Below, piece by piece: positions 1 to 10,825 of a stretch of DNA of 64,000 bases. Origin of the DNA: Brachyhypopomus gauderio (taxonomy: Eukaryota; Chordata; Actinopteri; Gymnotiformes; Hypopomidae); the NCBI RefSeq assembly GCF_052324685.1, contig NC_135219.1, positions 19,910,985-19,974,984 on the forward strand, written 5' to 3'. The position numbers and the translations under genes were made by a program. Each line of letters begins with the position of its first letter. The first letter of the stretch is position 1. The notes under the pieces were generated by a model. The model made no database searches, was not told the DNA's origin, and saw only the letters and a list, made by a program, of their open reading frames with translations.

Positions 1-2763
1 TCACTCGTGAACAAGATCCCGAGATACTTAAACTCCTCCACTTGAGGCAGGACTTCTCCACCCACCTGAAGGGAACAAGCTACCCTTTTCCGGTCGAGAA
101 CCATGGCCACGGACTTAGAGGTGCTGATTCTCATCCCAGCTGCTTCACACTCGGCTGCAAACCGCCCCAATGCATGCTGAAGGTCCTGGCCCGAAGCTGC
201 CAACAGAACAACATCATCTGCAAATAGCAGAGATGAGATCCTGTGGCCTCCAAACAGGACTCCCTCCGGCCCTTGGCTGCGCCTTGAGATCCTGTCCATA
301 AAAATTATGAACAGGACCGGTGACAAGGGGCAGCCCTGACGGAGTCCAACATGCACCGGAAACAGGTCTGACTTACTGCCAGCCATGCGAACCAAACTCC
401 TGCTCCGATCATACAGAGACCGGACAGCCCTTAGTAGAGGACCCCCGATTCCATACTCCTGGAGCACTCCCCACAGAATACCATGAGGAACACGATCGAA
501 TGCCTTCTCCAGATCCACAAAACACATGTGGACTGGTTGGGCATACTCCCATGAACCCTCGAGCACCCTATGAAGGGTATAAAGCTGGTCCAGTGTTCCA
601 CGGCCAGGACAAAAACCGCATTGTTCCTCTTGGATCCGAGGTTCGACTATCAGCCGAACTCTCCTTTCCAGTACCCTAGAGTAGACCTTACCAGGAAGGC
701 TAAGAAGTGTGATACCCCGATAATTGGGGCACACTCTCCGGTCCCCTTTTTAAAAAAGCGGAACCACCACCCCAGTCTGCCACTCCAGGGGAACTGTCCC
801 AGATTGCCATGCGATGTTGCAGAGGCGTGTCAGCCAAGACAACCCCACCACATCCAGAGACTTAAGATACTCAGGACGAATCTCATCCACTCCCGCTGCC
901 TTGCCACTGGGGAGTTTGCGAACCACCTCAGTGACTTCGGCTTGGGTAATGGACGGGTCCACCACTGAGTCGTCAGTCTCCGCTTCCTCCATGGAAGACA
1001 TGACAGAGGGATTTAGGAGATCCTCAAAGTATTCCTTCCACCGTGCGACAATATCCTCAGTCGAGGTCAACAGCTCCCCACCCGCACTGTAAACAGTGTT
1101 GACAGAGTACTGGTTATCCCTTCTGAGGTGCCGGACGGTTTGCCAGAATTTCTTTGAGGCCGACCGATAGTCCTCCTCCATGGCCTCACCAAACTCTTCC
1201 CAGCTCCGAGTTTTTGCTTCTACCACTGCCTGAGCCGCCGCATGCCTGGCCTGCCGATACCTATCAGCTGCCTCGGGAGTCCCAGTGGCCAACATGGCCC
1301 GATAGGACTCCTTCTTCAGCTTGACGGCATCCCGTACTTCCGGTGTCCACCATCTGGTACGAGGATTGCCGCTGCGACAGGCACCAGTGATCTTTCGGCC
1401 ACAACTCAGTACAGCAGCTTCAACAATAGAGTCGGAGAACATGGTCTACTCAGACTCCATGTCCCCCGACTCCCTCGAAAGCTGGGAAAAGCTTTCCCGG
1501 AGGTGGCAGTTGTAGACCTCCCTGACAGAGTGCTCAGCCAGACGTTCCCAGCAGACCCTCACCATGCGTTTGGGTCTTCCAGGTCTGTCCAGCCTCCTCC
1601 TCCGCCAGCAGATCCAACTTACCACCAGGTAGTGATCAGTTGACAGCTCAGCCCCTCTCTTTACCCGAGTGTCCAAAACATAGGGCCGGAGATCAGATGA
1701 AGTTGATCATCGACCTCCGACCTAAGGTGTCCTGGTGCCAGGTGCACTTGTGGACATCCCTATGTTCGAACATGGTGTTCGTTATGGACAAACCATGACT
1801 AGCACAGAAGTCCAATAACAAAACACCACTCTGGTTCAGATCGGGGAGGCCGTTCCTCCCAATCACGCCCCTCCAGGTGTCACTGTCATTGCCCACGTGG
1901 GCGTTGAAGTCCCCCAGTAGAACAATGGAGTCCCCCATTGGAGCACTTTTCAGTACCCCTCCCAGGGACTCCAAGAAGGCTGAATACTCTGTGCTGCTAT
2001 TTGGTCCATAGGCACAAACAACAGCCAGAGCCCTGCTCCCAACCCGAAGGCGAAGACAGGCAACCCTCCCGTTCACCGGGGTGAACTCCAACACATAACG
2101 ACTAAGCTGGGGAGCTATGAGAACGCCCACCCCAGCCCGCCGCCGTTCACCATGAGCAACTTCAGAGAAATGAAGAGTCCAGCCCCTCTCAAGGAGCTGG
2201 GTTTCAGAGCCCATGCTGTGCGTAGCGGTGAGCCCAACTATCTCTAGCTGGTATCGCTCAGCCACCCGCACAAGCTCGGGCTCTTTTCCCCCTAGTGTGG
2301 TGACATTCCATGTCCCAACAGCTAGCTGCCCTGTCCAAGGATCAGGCCGCCGATGTCCCCGCCTTCGGCTGCCACCTAATCCACACTGCACCGGCCCCCT
2401 ACGATAGCCTCTGTGGGTGGTGAACCCACAGGAGGTTGAGCCCACGTCACCAGTTCGGGCTGAGCCCGGCCGGACCTCGTGGGCAAAGGCCCGGCCACCA
2501 GGCGCTCGCTTACGAGCCCCAACCCTGGGCCTGGCTCCAGGGTGGGGCCCCGGCTGCGCCATACCGGGCGACGTCACTGGTCTTTTATTGATGTCGTTCA
2601 TAGTGGGTCTTTGTGAACTGCTCTTAGTCTGGCTTGTCACCTAGGACCTGTTTGCCATGGGAGACCCTACCAGGGGACGCAATGCCCCAGGCAACATAGC
2701 CCCCAGGATCATTCAAGCACGCAAACCCCTCCACCACTGTAAGGTGGCAGTTCAAGGAGGGGT
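1..2763 (-). mobile_element. Non-LTR retrotransposon (LINE), broken, truncated by the window edge
   Basis: On the minus strand an apurinic-type endonuclease is encoded at 2640-1693, with the motifs [10 protein letters not shown] and [10 protein letters not shown] linker and RT N-terminal block lies at 1442-750, and the rest of the reverse transcriptase continues to the left edge with the catalytic motif FADD at 224-213. The reading frame is broken near 1690-1440. It breaks again near 750, where an extra T in a T-run puts a stop inside the otherwise continuous RT, so the copy is a pseudogene. The element codes for target-primed retrotransposition. Its 5' end abuts kringle-gene intron sequence at 2763/2764. 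The clade looks RTE- or R4-like but I cannot fix it by eye. Confidence 0.85.
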
Positions 2764-2801
2764 AGTTTTGTGCACGTAAGCTAAATTTGTGTCTATTTCA
2801 G

Positions 2802-5800
2802 AGGCCTTGAGAAAAATTACTGCCGAAACCCTGACAATGAGAGGAGACTATGGTGTTACACGACTGACCCAGAGACCCGCTGGGAGTACTGTGCCATACC
2901 CAGCTGTGACACTGCCCCACACACTGGTCAGCTTCTCCTTAAATCAGACTAAACTGTCTTGGCCAATCCTTTCTCTTCATGTATATACTTGTCTCTTCAC
3001 TTTCAGATTTGTCATGTATGTCACAGGAGTGCTATAGAGCTGATATAATATAACCACTGTGATTTTAGAAGAGCAAGTGATGGCTCCAACTGAGGACTGC
3101 TATGAAGGAGATGGGAGCTCGTATCGTGGAGGCATGTCAGAGACCATCAGTGGGAAGAAATGTCAAAATTGGGCCTCCATGGAACCTCATTCACATTACA
3201 ACACACCTCAGAATGTTCCCAAGGCGTAAGCACATGGCAAATCTTCACAGACATTATGGCTAGAATAGAAAGACTGTTGTTCATTACAGTTAGAAATAAG
3301 TTCCATTAATTAATCTTGGGGGAAATTACTGCATTAAGGAGATCTGAAGTGAAAAGGCTTAACATTCTGGTGATTCCTGATTTAAATCCACATGTGTGTA
3401 TATATACATATTCTTTCAGAGATTTACAAGAAAACCTATGCAGGAACCCTGATGGAGATCGTGCTCCCTGGTGCTATACCACAGATCCCTCCGTGCGCTG
3501 GGAGTACTGTAAGATCGAGCGCTGCAGCGGCCAGGTCTCCCCAGTTGCCCCAATGCCCACCCAGTCTGGGCATAAACCCCTGGCCCCCTTGCCAACTCCC
3601 TCTCGCTCCATCACCACTCCCTCTCCAGTCAAAGGTTTGCCATCATCACATGCTGCTCACTACGATATTGACCAGGAGACGTTTTGCTGCCAGCTGTCGT
3701 CTCTACGGGGCCTTGATTTATCATTCTGCTCATGTTCTGATTTGAAGATTGTAAAGTGGGAAATGGAGCCGACTACAGAGGTCGGACGTCAATGACTGTA
3801 ACGGGCATAACGTGTCAAGCCTGGAGTTCCATGATCCCTCACCAGCATTCTAGTTTCACTCCTGACACACATCCAGACAAGGGTCTGGAGTCCAATGTAG
3901 GTCAACTCATACAAATATTGTATATCAGACTAGGGTAGTTATCAGACTCTAAAGCATTTCTTTTTTGTAATGGCTAGAACTGCAGAAATCCTGACAGTGA
4001 TGAAAATGGACCTTGGTGTTTCACTACAGATCCTAACAAGAAGTGGGATTACTGTCAGATTCCAGACTGTGGTATAAATGTCTGCTCATCTAAATACTTT
4101 ACTAAAATGAATTTGGCTTGTTGTAAATATTGTGCTTACACATTTCTTTGTGAACAGATGCCCCAAAGTGTGGACAACCAGTGACAAAACCAAAACAGTG
4201 CCTTGCCCGTATTGTTGGAGGATGTGTTTCTAAACATCATTCCTGGCCGTGGCAAGTCAGTTTAAGAACCAGGTACTGCAACCCTCCTTATCAGGGCTCT
4301 CAAGTTTTGGATTCATGTCAGAGTGTGAGAGTTGTTGAGAGTTGTTGACGGGGGGGGTGGCGAACGTTAATTGTTGAGCGGGGGGGGGGAGGGGGTGGTG
4401 GCGAACGTAAGTTGTTGAGCGGGGGGGGGGGGCGAACGTAAGTTGTTGAGCGGGGTGGGGTTGTTTGTATTTCGCGATCGATCGCCAGTGGAGGGCGACA
4501 TAGATATGGATCGGAGGTAAATAAACTAGATTTTTTTTTCTCGCCGTGTGAAATCGGAAGTGTGGCGTGTGAGCGTGTGAAGACGGTCAAATGCGTGTGT
4601 CACACGCTCAATGCGTGAGACTTGAGAGCCCTGCTCCTTATGTCTCGGTATTGTTATATGTAAGATTACAAATTAACTACATTCCTGTCTGCACAATATT
4701 TCAGTGCCTTGCTGTGTTTCATATAGTTCTGATATTCATTTCTGTGGAGGAACGTTAATCGATGCACAGTGGGTCCTGACAGCAGCACACTGCCTTGAGA
4801 GGTGCGTGACAGATTCTTAATAAACGTCTATAAACGTTAAACGTACTATAAACTTAACCTCATCTTCAAAGTGACATCCATAGAAAACTTTCTACAGATC
4901 TAAGAGTCCGTCCGCCTACAAAGTGTACCTAGGAGTTCACTCGGAGGGTGCAGATGAGGTGTCCAAGCAGGTCCGTGACCTGGAGAAAATTATCATGGGC
5001 CCAACACATATTGCACTTCTCAAGCTCGACAGGTGAGGAAGCGTTGGTCCATAGATTTTTGTTTCAACACCGTGTTAAACAGCAGATATCACCTCTTTTT
5101 GCATAAATTGTTTACAAGGCTGAGTTGCACTGGATTATTCACTGGATTTTTTTTAACAAAACTTTGGTGACTGCAACTTTACAGTTATGTTCTGGCTCTC
5201 TTAGCCTCACTTCTTACAGGTAGGTTAGCTGCAGCCTTGCTCAGGGTATATATATATATATATAATAATATATATATATTTATATATAATATATATATAA
5301 AACTTAAGTAACCTATTATTGTAATTTTAGTCAACCACATCTGTCTAGACTTCAGAATAATGCATTGTATCTTCATGAAAAATTAGAAAACATAGTTTAA
5401 TACACCTCAAAATAAGACTTCTCCCCTTTCAGGCCAGTTGTTATAAATGATAAGGTGTTGCCTGCATGCTTACCGGAGAAAAACTACATTGTTCCAGGTG
5501 GCACAGAATGCTACGTTACAGGATGGGGCAATACAGACGGTATGGAACTAGCATGACAAATAATGTTATTGGAACTTATTATTTGCTGTGAGCTGTTTTT
5601 TTGACACCTCTCCCATTGAATCTGGTTTCATGTATAAAAGCAAAACTAACTCTCTCCATGCTGACCTGTTTTCTATGAACTGGTGAAAAAGGTATTTTGA
5701 AGGAGACTGGCTTTCCTGTCATTGAGAACAAAATATGCAACAGCAGAACATACTTGAACAACCAGGTGAAAGAAAATGAGATGTGTGCAGGTGACACCGA

Positions 5801-6233
5801 TGGGGGAACTTATAGTTGTCAGGTACCAACAATCACACAACACCTCTAACATCTGTTATCATAACATGCTTTCTAATTGATATCAAGATCAATTACATGA
5901 TCAATTAAAGAATGCATCAGCTTATAAAGACTTAATGAGATTAACTGAAAAAATATTTTCTCAATTACATATGGTGATTGTGTTATGTGATATTTTTAAT
6001 TACATGCCCCTGTATTCGTTATTACGTTATTACGAGATCTTACATGCCCCATTCTTTCTCATTCTCAGATTGAGAGCGGTGGTCCCTTAGTGTGTGCCTC
6101 AGACAATAAGTTCATCCTTCAGGGAATAACCTCACTGAAGCTTGATTGTACCAACGCCAGGAAGCCCGGCATATATACCCGTGTGTCCAAGTTTGTGGAC
6201 TGGATTGACAGAGAGATGAAAGCAAATGCTTGA
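2802..6233 (+). CDS. Plasminogen-like protein, 3' part: half K3, K4, K5 and an inactive-looking trypsin-fold domain
   Basis: Eleven exons with consensus splice sites and matching phases: 2802-2926, 3069-3225, 3420-3634, 3748-3896, 3978-4071, 4158-4272, 4727-4801, 4898-5032, 5433-5539, 5692-5822, 6069-6233. They encode the second half of a K3-type kringle, a K4-type kringle ([22 protein letters not shown]), a Pro/Ser/Thr linker, a K5-type kringle ([19 protein letters not shown]) and a serine-protease domain. The activation site LAR-IVGG and the catalytic His (LTAAHC) are present, and the Ser is in SGGPLVC. The catalytic Asp is His (PTHIALLKL instead of DIALL). The S1-pocket Asp is Tyr (GGTYSCQ), and the two residues before the Ser are Ile-Glu instead of Gly-Asp. 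A secreted plasma pseudoprotease related to plasminogen is therefore inferred. The 5' part lies beyond the inserted LINE. K5's internal intron sits five codons later than in the other kringles. Confidence 0.88.
4292..4633. mobile_element. hAT-type MITE with perfect 8-bp target-site duplication
   Basis: The element begins CAGGGCTCTCAAGT and ends with its exact reverse complement. It is flanked by CTCCTTAT on both sides (4284-4291 and 4634-4641). An 8-bp duplication and CAG-type inverted ends are hallmarks of hAT elements. No coding capacity is seen, so it is non-autonomous. It sits in the intron between the protease-linker exon and the exon carrying the catalytic His. Confidence 0.9.
4339..4462 (+). 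repeat. G-run minisatellite inside the hAT MITE
   Basis: Four imperfect units of the form GTTGTTGA(G/C) followed by 4-13 G's; in three of them a GCGAACGT motif follows. The long G-runs could form G-quadruplex structure on the plus strand. Confidence 0.8.
5249..5302. repeat. (TA)n microsatellite in a plasminogen-like intron
   Basis: Imperfect alternating TA tract between protease exons 4898-5032 and 5433-5539. Confidence 0.85.
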
Positions 6234-6301
6234 ACACAATTGCGTCACAGACATGATAATGAATTTGGTGTGTATGGTAATGGTAAACGATAGCTCTTGT
6301 C

Positions 6302-6320
6302 ATTAAACATTGTTATTAAA
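6302..6320 (+). promoter_or_regulatory. Candidate polyadenylation signals of the plasminogen-like gene
   Basis: Two ATTAAA hexamers at 6302-6307 and 6315-6320, about 70-85 bases after the stop codon. ATTAAA is the commonest variant of the AATAAA signal. A cleavage site shortly downstream is inferred. Confidence 0.5.
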
Positions 6321-7190
6321 CATTTTTGTCTCTGTTTGTTTCATAACCCAAGTAGAATTCATTTTACCTATATATTGTATAACAATACAATAGCAATGTT
6401 AGAATTTTAGGGGAATTTTACCACCACAGACATGGGTTCAACTCCCAAGTAGCACATATACTGTCATACTGGTAAATTTGTAAGTCTTTCTGGATTTGAG
6501 CGTATGTAAAATGCTGAACATGTAAATGCTCAATGTGGCTTTGGGTTTCTCATTAGGGCTCTATTTTGTCATTAGGCCTAGTTCCTGTAAAGCTGCATTG
6601 AGACTGTTTCTGTTAGCATAAGTTCTACATGAATAAAATTGAACTGAACTAGAACATTAGTACTCTAATACCTGTTGTATAAAACCTGAGCCTTCTCATG
6701 TAGTATATTGTATTTAAAAATCATTTGTATAGCTTCATCAAAGTGTATAAATATAATGCTTCTAGAGCTACAAAGTTTTAATTGAAGGACTTTTATATGA
6801 ATTATAGTTTATATTGCAATACTATTTTAAAACTATATCTAAGTCTGTTCCAAATTGAGGCAACACTTCAGGTTGACATTTTTTAATTTTTATCTATGCT
6901 TTGTTAATGATAATGTAATGTTGTTAAGGTGTAGCACTTGATACCTACAGAGAGCCACGGTCACACTCAGTGGCTCTACTTTCTAAATCCATAGTGAAAC
7001 AGGTTTAATAGTTGCTAAGGCTAATAATGGCCTTCTAGGTCAAGTGTCTCCAAGTGTCTCCAGACTGCTGAGATACACAGAATTTTACACTAAAGTGTAA
7101 TTACATTGTAATAGCAATGTAACAACAAATTTACTTACATAGCAATCACATAATACACCGTAGTCACATAATTACATGGTAATCAAAAAA
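6321..7190. other. Intergenic, AT-rich, no gene recognised
   Basis: No exon-like open frame, RNA gene or recognisable transposon end was seen between the plasminogen-like 3' end and the next repeat block. Confidence 0.5.
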
Positions 7191-7204
7191 TTACATAGTA
7201 ATAA

Positions 7205-8438
7205 AAATTCAAATGCAGTCCCGCCCCCCGAGGATGTCGGCTTGGCGGTCCCGCCCCCCGAGGACGTCGGCTTGGCGGCTCCGCCCCCTGAGGACGTCAG
7301 TATGGCGGTCCCGCCCCCCGAGGACGTCGGCTTGGCGATTCTGCCCTTCGAGGACATTGGCCCTCCGAGGACGTTGGCTTGGCGGTCCCGCCCCCCGAGG
7401 ATGTCGGCTTGGCGGTCCCGCCCCCCAAACGCATCTCCTCGCCTCAGCGGCCTGCTCCCGCAACCCGGAGGAGGTCATCCACGCCTCCTGTTCCCGTGAC
7501 CCGGAAGGGGTCAACCACGCCTCCTGTTCCTGCAACCCTGAAGGGGTCAACCACGCCTCCTGTTCCCACGACCCGGAAAGGGTCAACCACGCCTCCTGTC
7601 CCCGCGACCCGGATGGGGTCGCCGCCTGTTCATGTCCCCGCTGCCCGTCTGCCAGCTGCGCCTGTTCCTGTCCCCTCTGCCCGTCTGCCAGCCGCACCTG
7701 TTCCTGTCCCCGCTGCCCATCTGCCGGCCGCACGTGTTCCTGTTCCTGCTGCCCGTCTGCCGGGCCCGCCTGCTCCCGCTGCCCGTCTGCCGGCCCCGCC
7801 TGTTTCCCCTGTGACTGTGCTGCCCACATGTGGGCATGGACTAAATGTACTGTCTGCTCCGCCCTGTGGTCCTGCCCCTGTGCCCATGTTCCCCTTGCTC
7901 CCCAGTCCTGTCCCTGGTTTTGTTTTGGTTCCGGCCCCCGTGATTGTGTCTGCCCTTGTCTGTTTACCTGTTCCTGTGTCAGTGTCTAGTGGTGTCGTCT
8001 CTGTCCCGGTCCCAATGTCGGTCCCCCAAGTTATCACCCACTTTGTGCCTGTGCCTGTCTCTGTTGTCCTTGGTGTCTTTGCCTCCGTGTTTGCCTCTGC
8101 CCTGTCCCCTGGCCCCACTCCCGTGTCTGTTCCCGGTCCTGTCCTGTCCAGCCCTGCTCCTGTGCCTCGCCCTAGTCCTCTCCGGTCTCCCCTTGTCCCT
8201 GGTCCTGTTTGTACTGCTATGCCCCAGCCCACTGCTTGGCCAGTCTCCCTGTCTCCGGTCCCTGCCATGCCCCAGGTCCTACGTCCTGTTTTGCCTGGTC
8301 CTGTCCCTCTGGTCTGTCCTGTGTCCGCTGTCCCTGTCCCTCGCCGTGTACCGTGGTTCCCTGTCTTGTCCTAGTCTGGTTCCCTGTCCTGTCTGCCCTT
8401 GTGTGCCCCGGAGTGGCACACTTTGAGGGGGGGGGGTT
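7205..8438 (+). mobile_element. Internal 3' part of an LTR retrotransposon with a Pro-rich repetitive ORF
   Basis: A low-complexity coding-like stretch ends in a polypurine tract (8422-8435) directly before an LTR. It opens with about seven copies of a 30-base unit encoding (A/V)PPPEDVGL, one of them indel-damaged near 7345-7365. Then come 36-base units encoding TRKGSTTPPVPA-like repeats, and then 30-base units encoding PVPAARLPAA. The longest open frame runs 7379-8374 (331 codons) and begins after the frame break. I do not recognise a gag or pol domain. It is probably the tail ORF of the element and intrinsically disordered. The 5' part of the element is absent. Confidence 0.6.
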
Positions 8439-8923
8439 CTGTCACGTAGAGCTACGCCCCCTCTCCTAGCTGTCACTCCGGGTTCCCTCATGTCTGTGTT
8501 CCTTGCCCGTTGATCCTGCCCTGCTCGTCTGTCTCCATGGTTTTCCATTGTCTTCCACGCCCATGTCATCAATGTTGTCACCTGGTTTCATGTATATTAA
8601 TGTATATTAATGTATATTATATATGTATATTATACTCCCATGTCTGTATCAGTCATTTTGTGCATTCACTCGTGCTTTCATGTTCATTGTATTCCTGCTT
8701 CAAGCCTCGTTGTTTTCCCCGTGACTACTGTGTGTTCCTGCCTTGTCCGTGAGTCCTCCTGGTTTTGTTTCGTCATGTCTGTTCGTATTTCATGTCTGGA
8801 TTGCCTGCCCTTTACGACCCCTGCCTGCTATTACGACTCTGCCTTTGCAATTTCCTTGAATAAAACTCGCTCTCCTCAGCGTTTGTGTCCGCCTCCCTGT
8901 TCTGCCCCACGCAGAACGTTACA
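8439..8923 (+). mobile_element. LTR (3' LTR), 485 bp
   Basis: It begins TGTCACGTAG right after a G-rich polypurine tract and ends CAGAACGTTACA, giving TG...CA ends. An AATAAA signal sits at 8859-8864, as expected for the R region. The ends resemble the other TGT(C/A)ACG...CGTTACA LTRs in this window. Confidence 0.75.
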
Positions 8924-9299
8924 TTATGCCTTCCAAAGTCATACTCTTTCCCACGCTGTTCCCATACTGAGGTCACCTGAAGAAGAGCTGCTCAATGTAC
9001 AACATTTTTGGCATTTGTTTGTCCATTTACCGCATAAAAAAATACTGAAAGATCCTGTGGTAATTTATGACTTAATTTTTATTGAAACTAGGTTTACATG
9101 ATGATAATATTGTCTTTTAATTCAATAAATTAGGTGTGTTGCCAACATTGTGCAACAATGGAACAATATAGTCAGTGGAGCTAGACAGACACATAGATAG
9201 ATAAATGGTGCAGGACTAGACAGATATGTTTACAGATATGCTTATATGCTTACAGATATTTATGTTTTGAAAGCACATGTTTATTCTTTTGTGTAGAAA

Positions 9300-10785
9300 A
9301 TGAACCCATCAATGTTCTATGGCAAGGCAAAGAATAGGACTGAGAATAGGGCAGAGGTGGCTATTCCTCCTGATGAAAGTGAGGATGAGTTATGGTTCAG
9401 TGATGCGGAGTATGAGGGAGGGTCAGATTTAACTGATACAGAGGAAGATGTGACAGGTATGTACCATTTCACTCACATTACATTCAGGTGTCTTTCTCGC
9501 ATTTTTAAGTAAAAGGGGTGGTACAAAACGTTTGCAAAATTTTTATATTTAGATGAGGAGGAAGTAGAGAAAACTCCAATTGTAGAGAAGACAAAAAAGC
9601 TGAAATGGCAAAGGAGGAAAACAATCTTACCAGTTCCCAAATGGAAAGGCACCTTACCTAGTGCAACAGTGGTCCTTGAGCCAATCACATACTTCCAGGG
9701 TCTTCTTGGTAGATAAGTATTTAACAGTATCACAAAGCAGACCAACCTCTACTCAGTTCAACATGATCCCAGCAAGCCACTGAATGCTACACTTGAAGAA
9801 ATCGAACAGTTCTTTGGCATAGCACTGTATATGTCTGTGTATGGCTTACCAAACACTCGCATGTATTGGGGCACCAACACCAGAATTGGCTGTGTGGCAA
9901 GTGTCATGTCCCTGGACCGTTGGGAGACAATCAAACGATTCTTCCACTTTGCTGATAATAATGACCAAGTTGCCATGGGCCAACTTGGATATGATAAACT
10001 CTTCAAGGTGAGGCCTCTGTTGTCCTGGCTCCTGAAGAGCATTAAAACTGTCCCCATTGATGAGATGCTCTGTGTGGATAAACAAATAATCCCTTTCAAG
10101 GGAAAAAGTGCACTGAAACATGTACAACCCCAAGAAGCCCAAGAAATGGGGTTACAAGCTAATTGTGCTGGCAGACCAACATGGATTTGTAATTTTGAGT
10201 TTTAAACAGGTTGTATTCCTGCAGAACATGGCGTTCTAGACAATGGTGCAAGTGGGAACACTGTGCTGAAGCTGACCTTTGTCATTCCTCCTCAGATGTC
10301 ATACAAGCTTTTTTATGACAACTGGTTTTGTGGAATTGACCTCCAAGTGATTTTGGACAAATCTAAAATCCACAGTGTGGGAACTGTGCGGCAGAACCGA
10401 CTTGCTGGATGTACTTTCATGGAAGACAAGGAAATGAGGGACAAAGGACGGGGTACATATGATAAGATGGAGGCCACAAACAAGGGTGTCATACTCAAAG
10501 CTGTGAAGTGGTACGATAATTGAGCAGGCACCCTACTCAGCACCTTTGCAGCAGTGAACCCCACTACCACAGTTGAGAGATGGAATAAGAAAAGTAAACA
10601 GGTCACATCTGTTGTGTGTCCCACCATTGTGGTGCTCTACAATAAGAGCATGGGTGGTGTGGACCTGTTAGACTCACTGATTGCTCTGTAACGTACCAAA
10701 ATAAGATCCAAAAAATGGTACCACAGAATTGCTTTTCACATGTTTGACCTCACAGTTGTACAGGGATGGCTACATTACCAATGAA
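9300..10785 (+). pseudogene. piggyBac-type transposase pseudogene
   Basis: An acidic N-terminal exon (9300-9460) is followed by transposase blocks in shifting frames. The block at 9800-10200 holds motifs like GLPNTRMYWGT, SLDRWETIKRFFHFAD and DEMLCVDKQIIPFKG; the block at 10260-10520 holds FYDNWFCGIDL; the block at 10560-10790 holds NKSMGGVDLLDSLIAL. These are the blocks that carry the catalytic Asp residues of piggyBac transposases. Frame breaks near 10140 and stops near 10521 and 10688 make the copy inactive. No clear TTAA-flanked ends were found. Confidence 0.85.
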
Positions 10786-10825
10786 ACACATTTACACCCA
10801 CAGTAGTTATAGTGACATGTTGGTC

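Noticed and set aside
320-968. Plus-strand open frames in the first kilobase
   Set aside because: Antisense shadows of the LINE reverse transcriptase.
7209-7829. Gln-rich minus-strand ORF of 206 codons
   Set aside because: Antisense of the Pro-rich minisatellites; low-complexity shadow.
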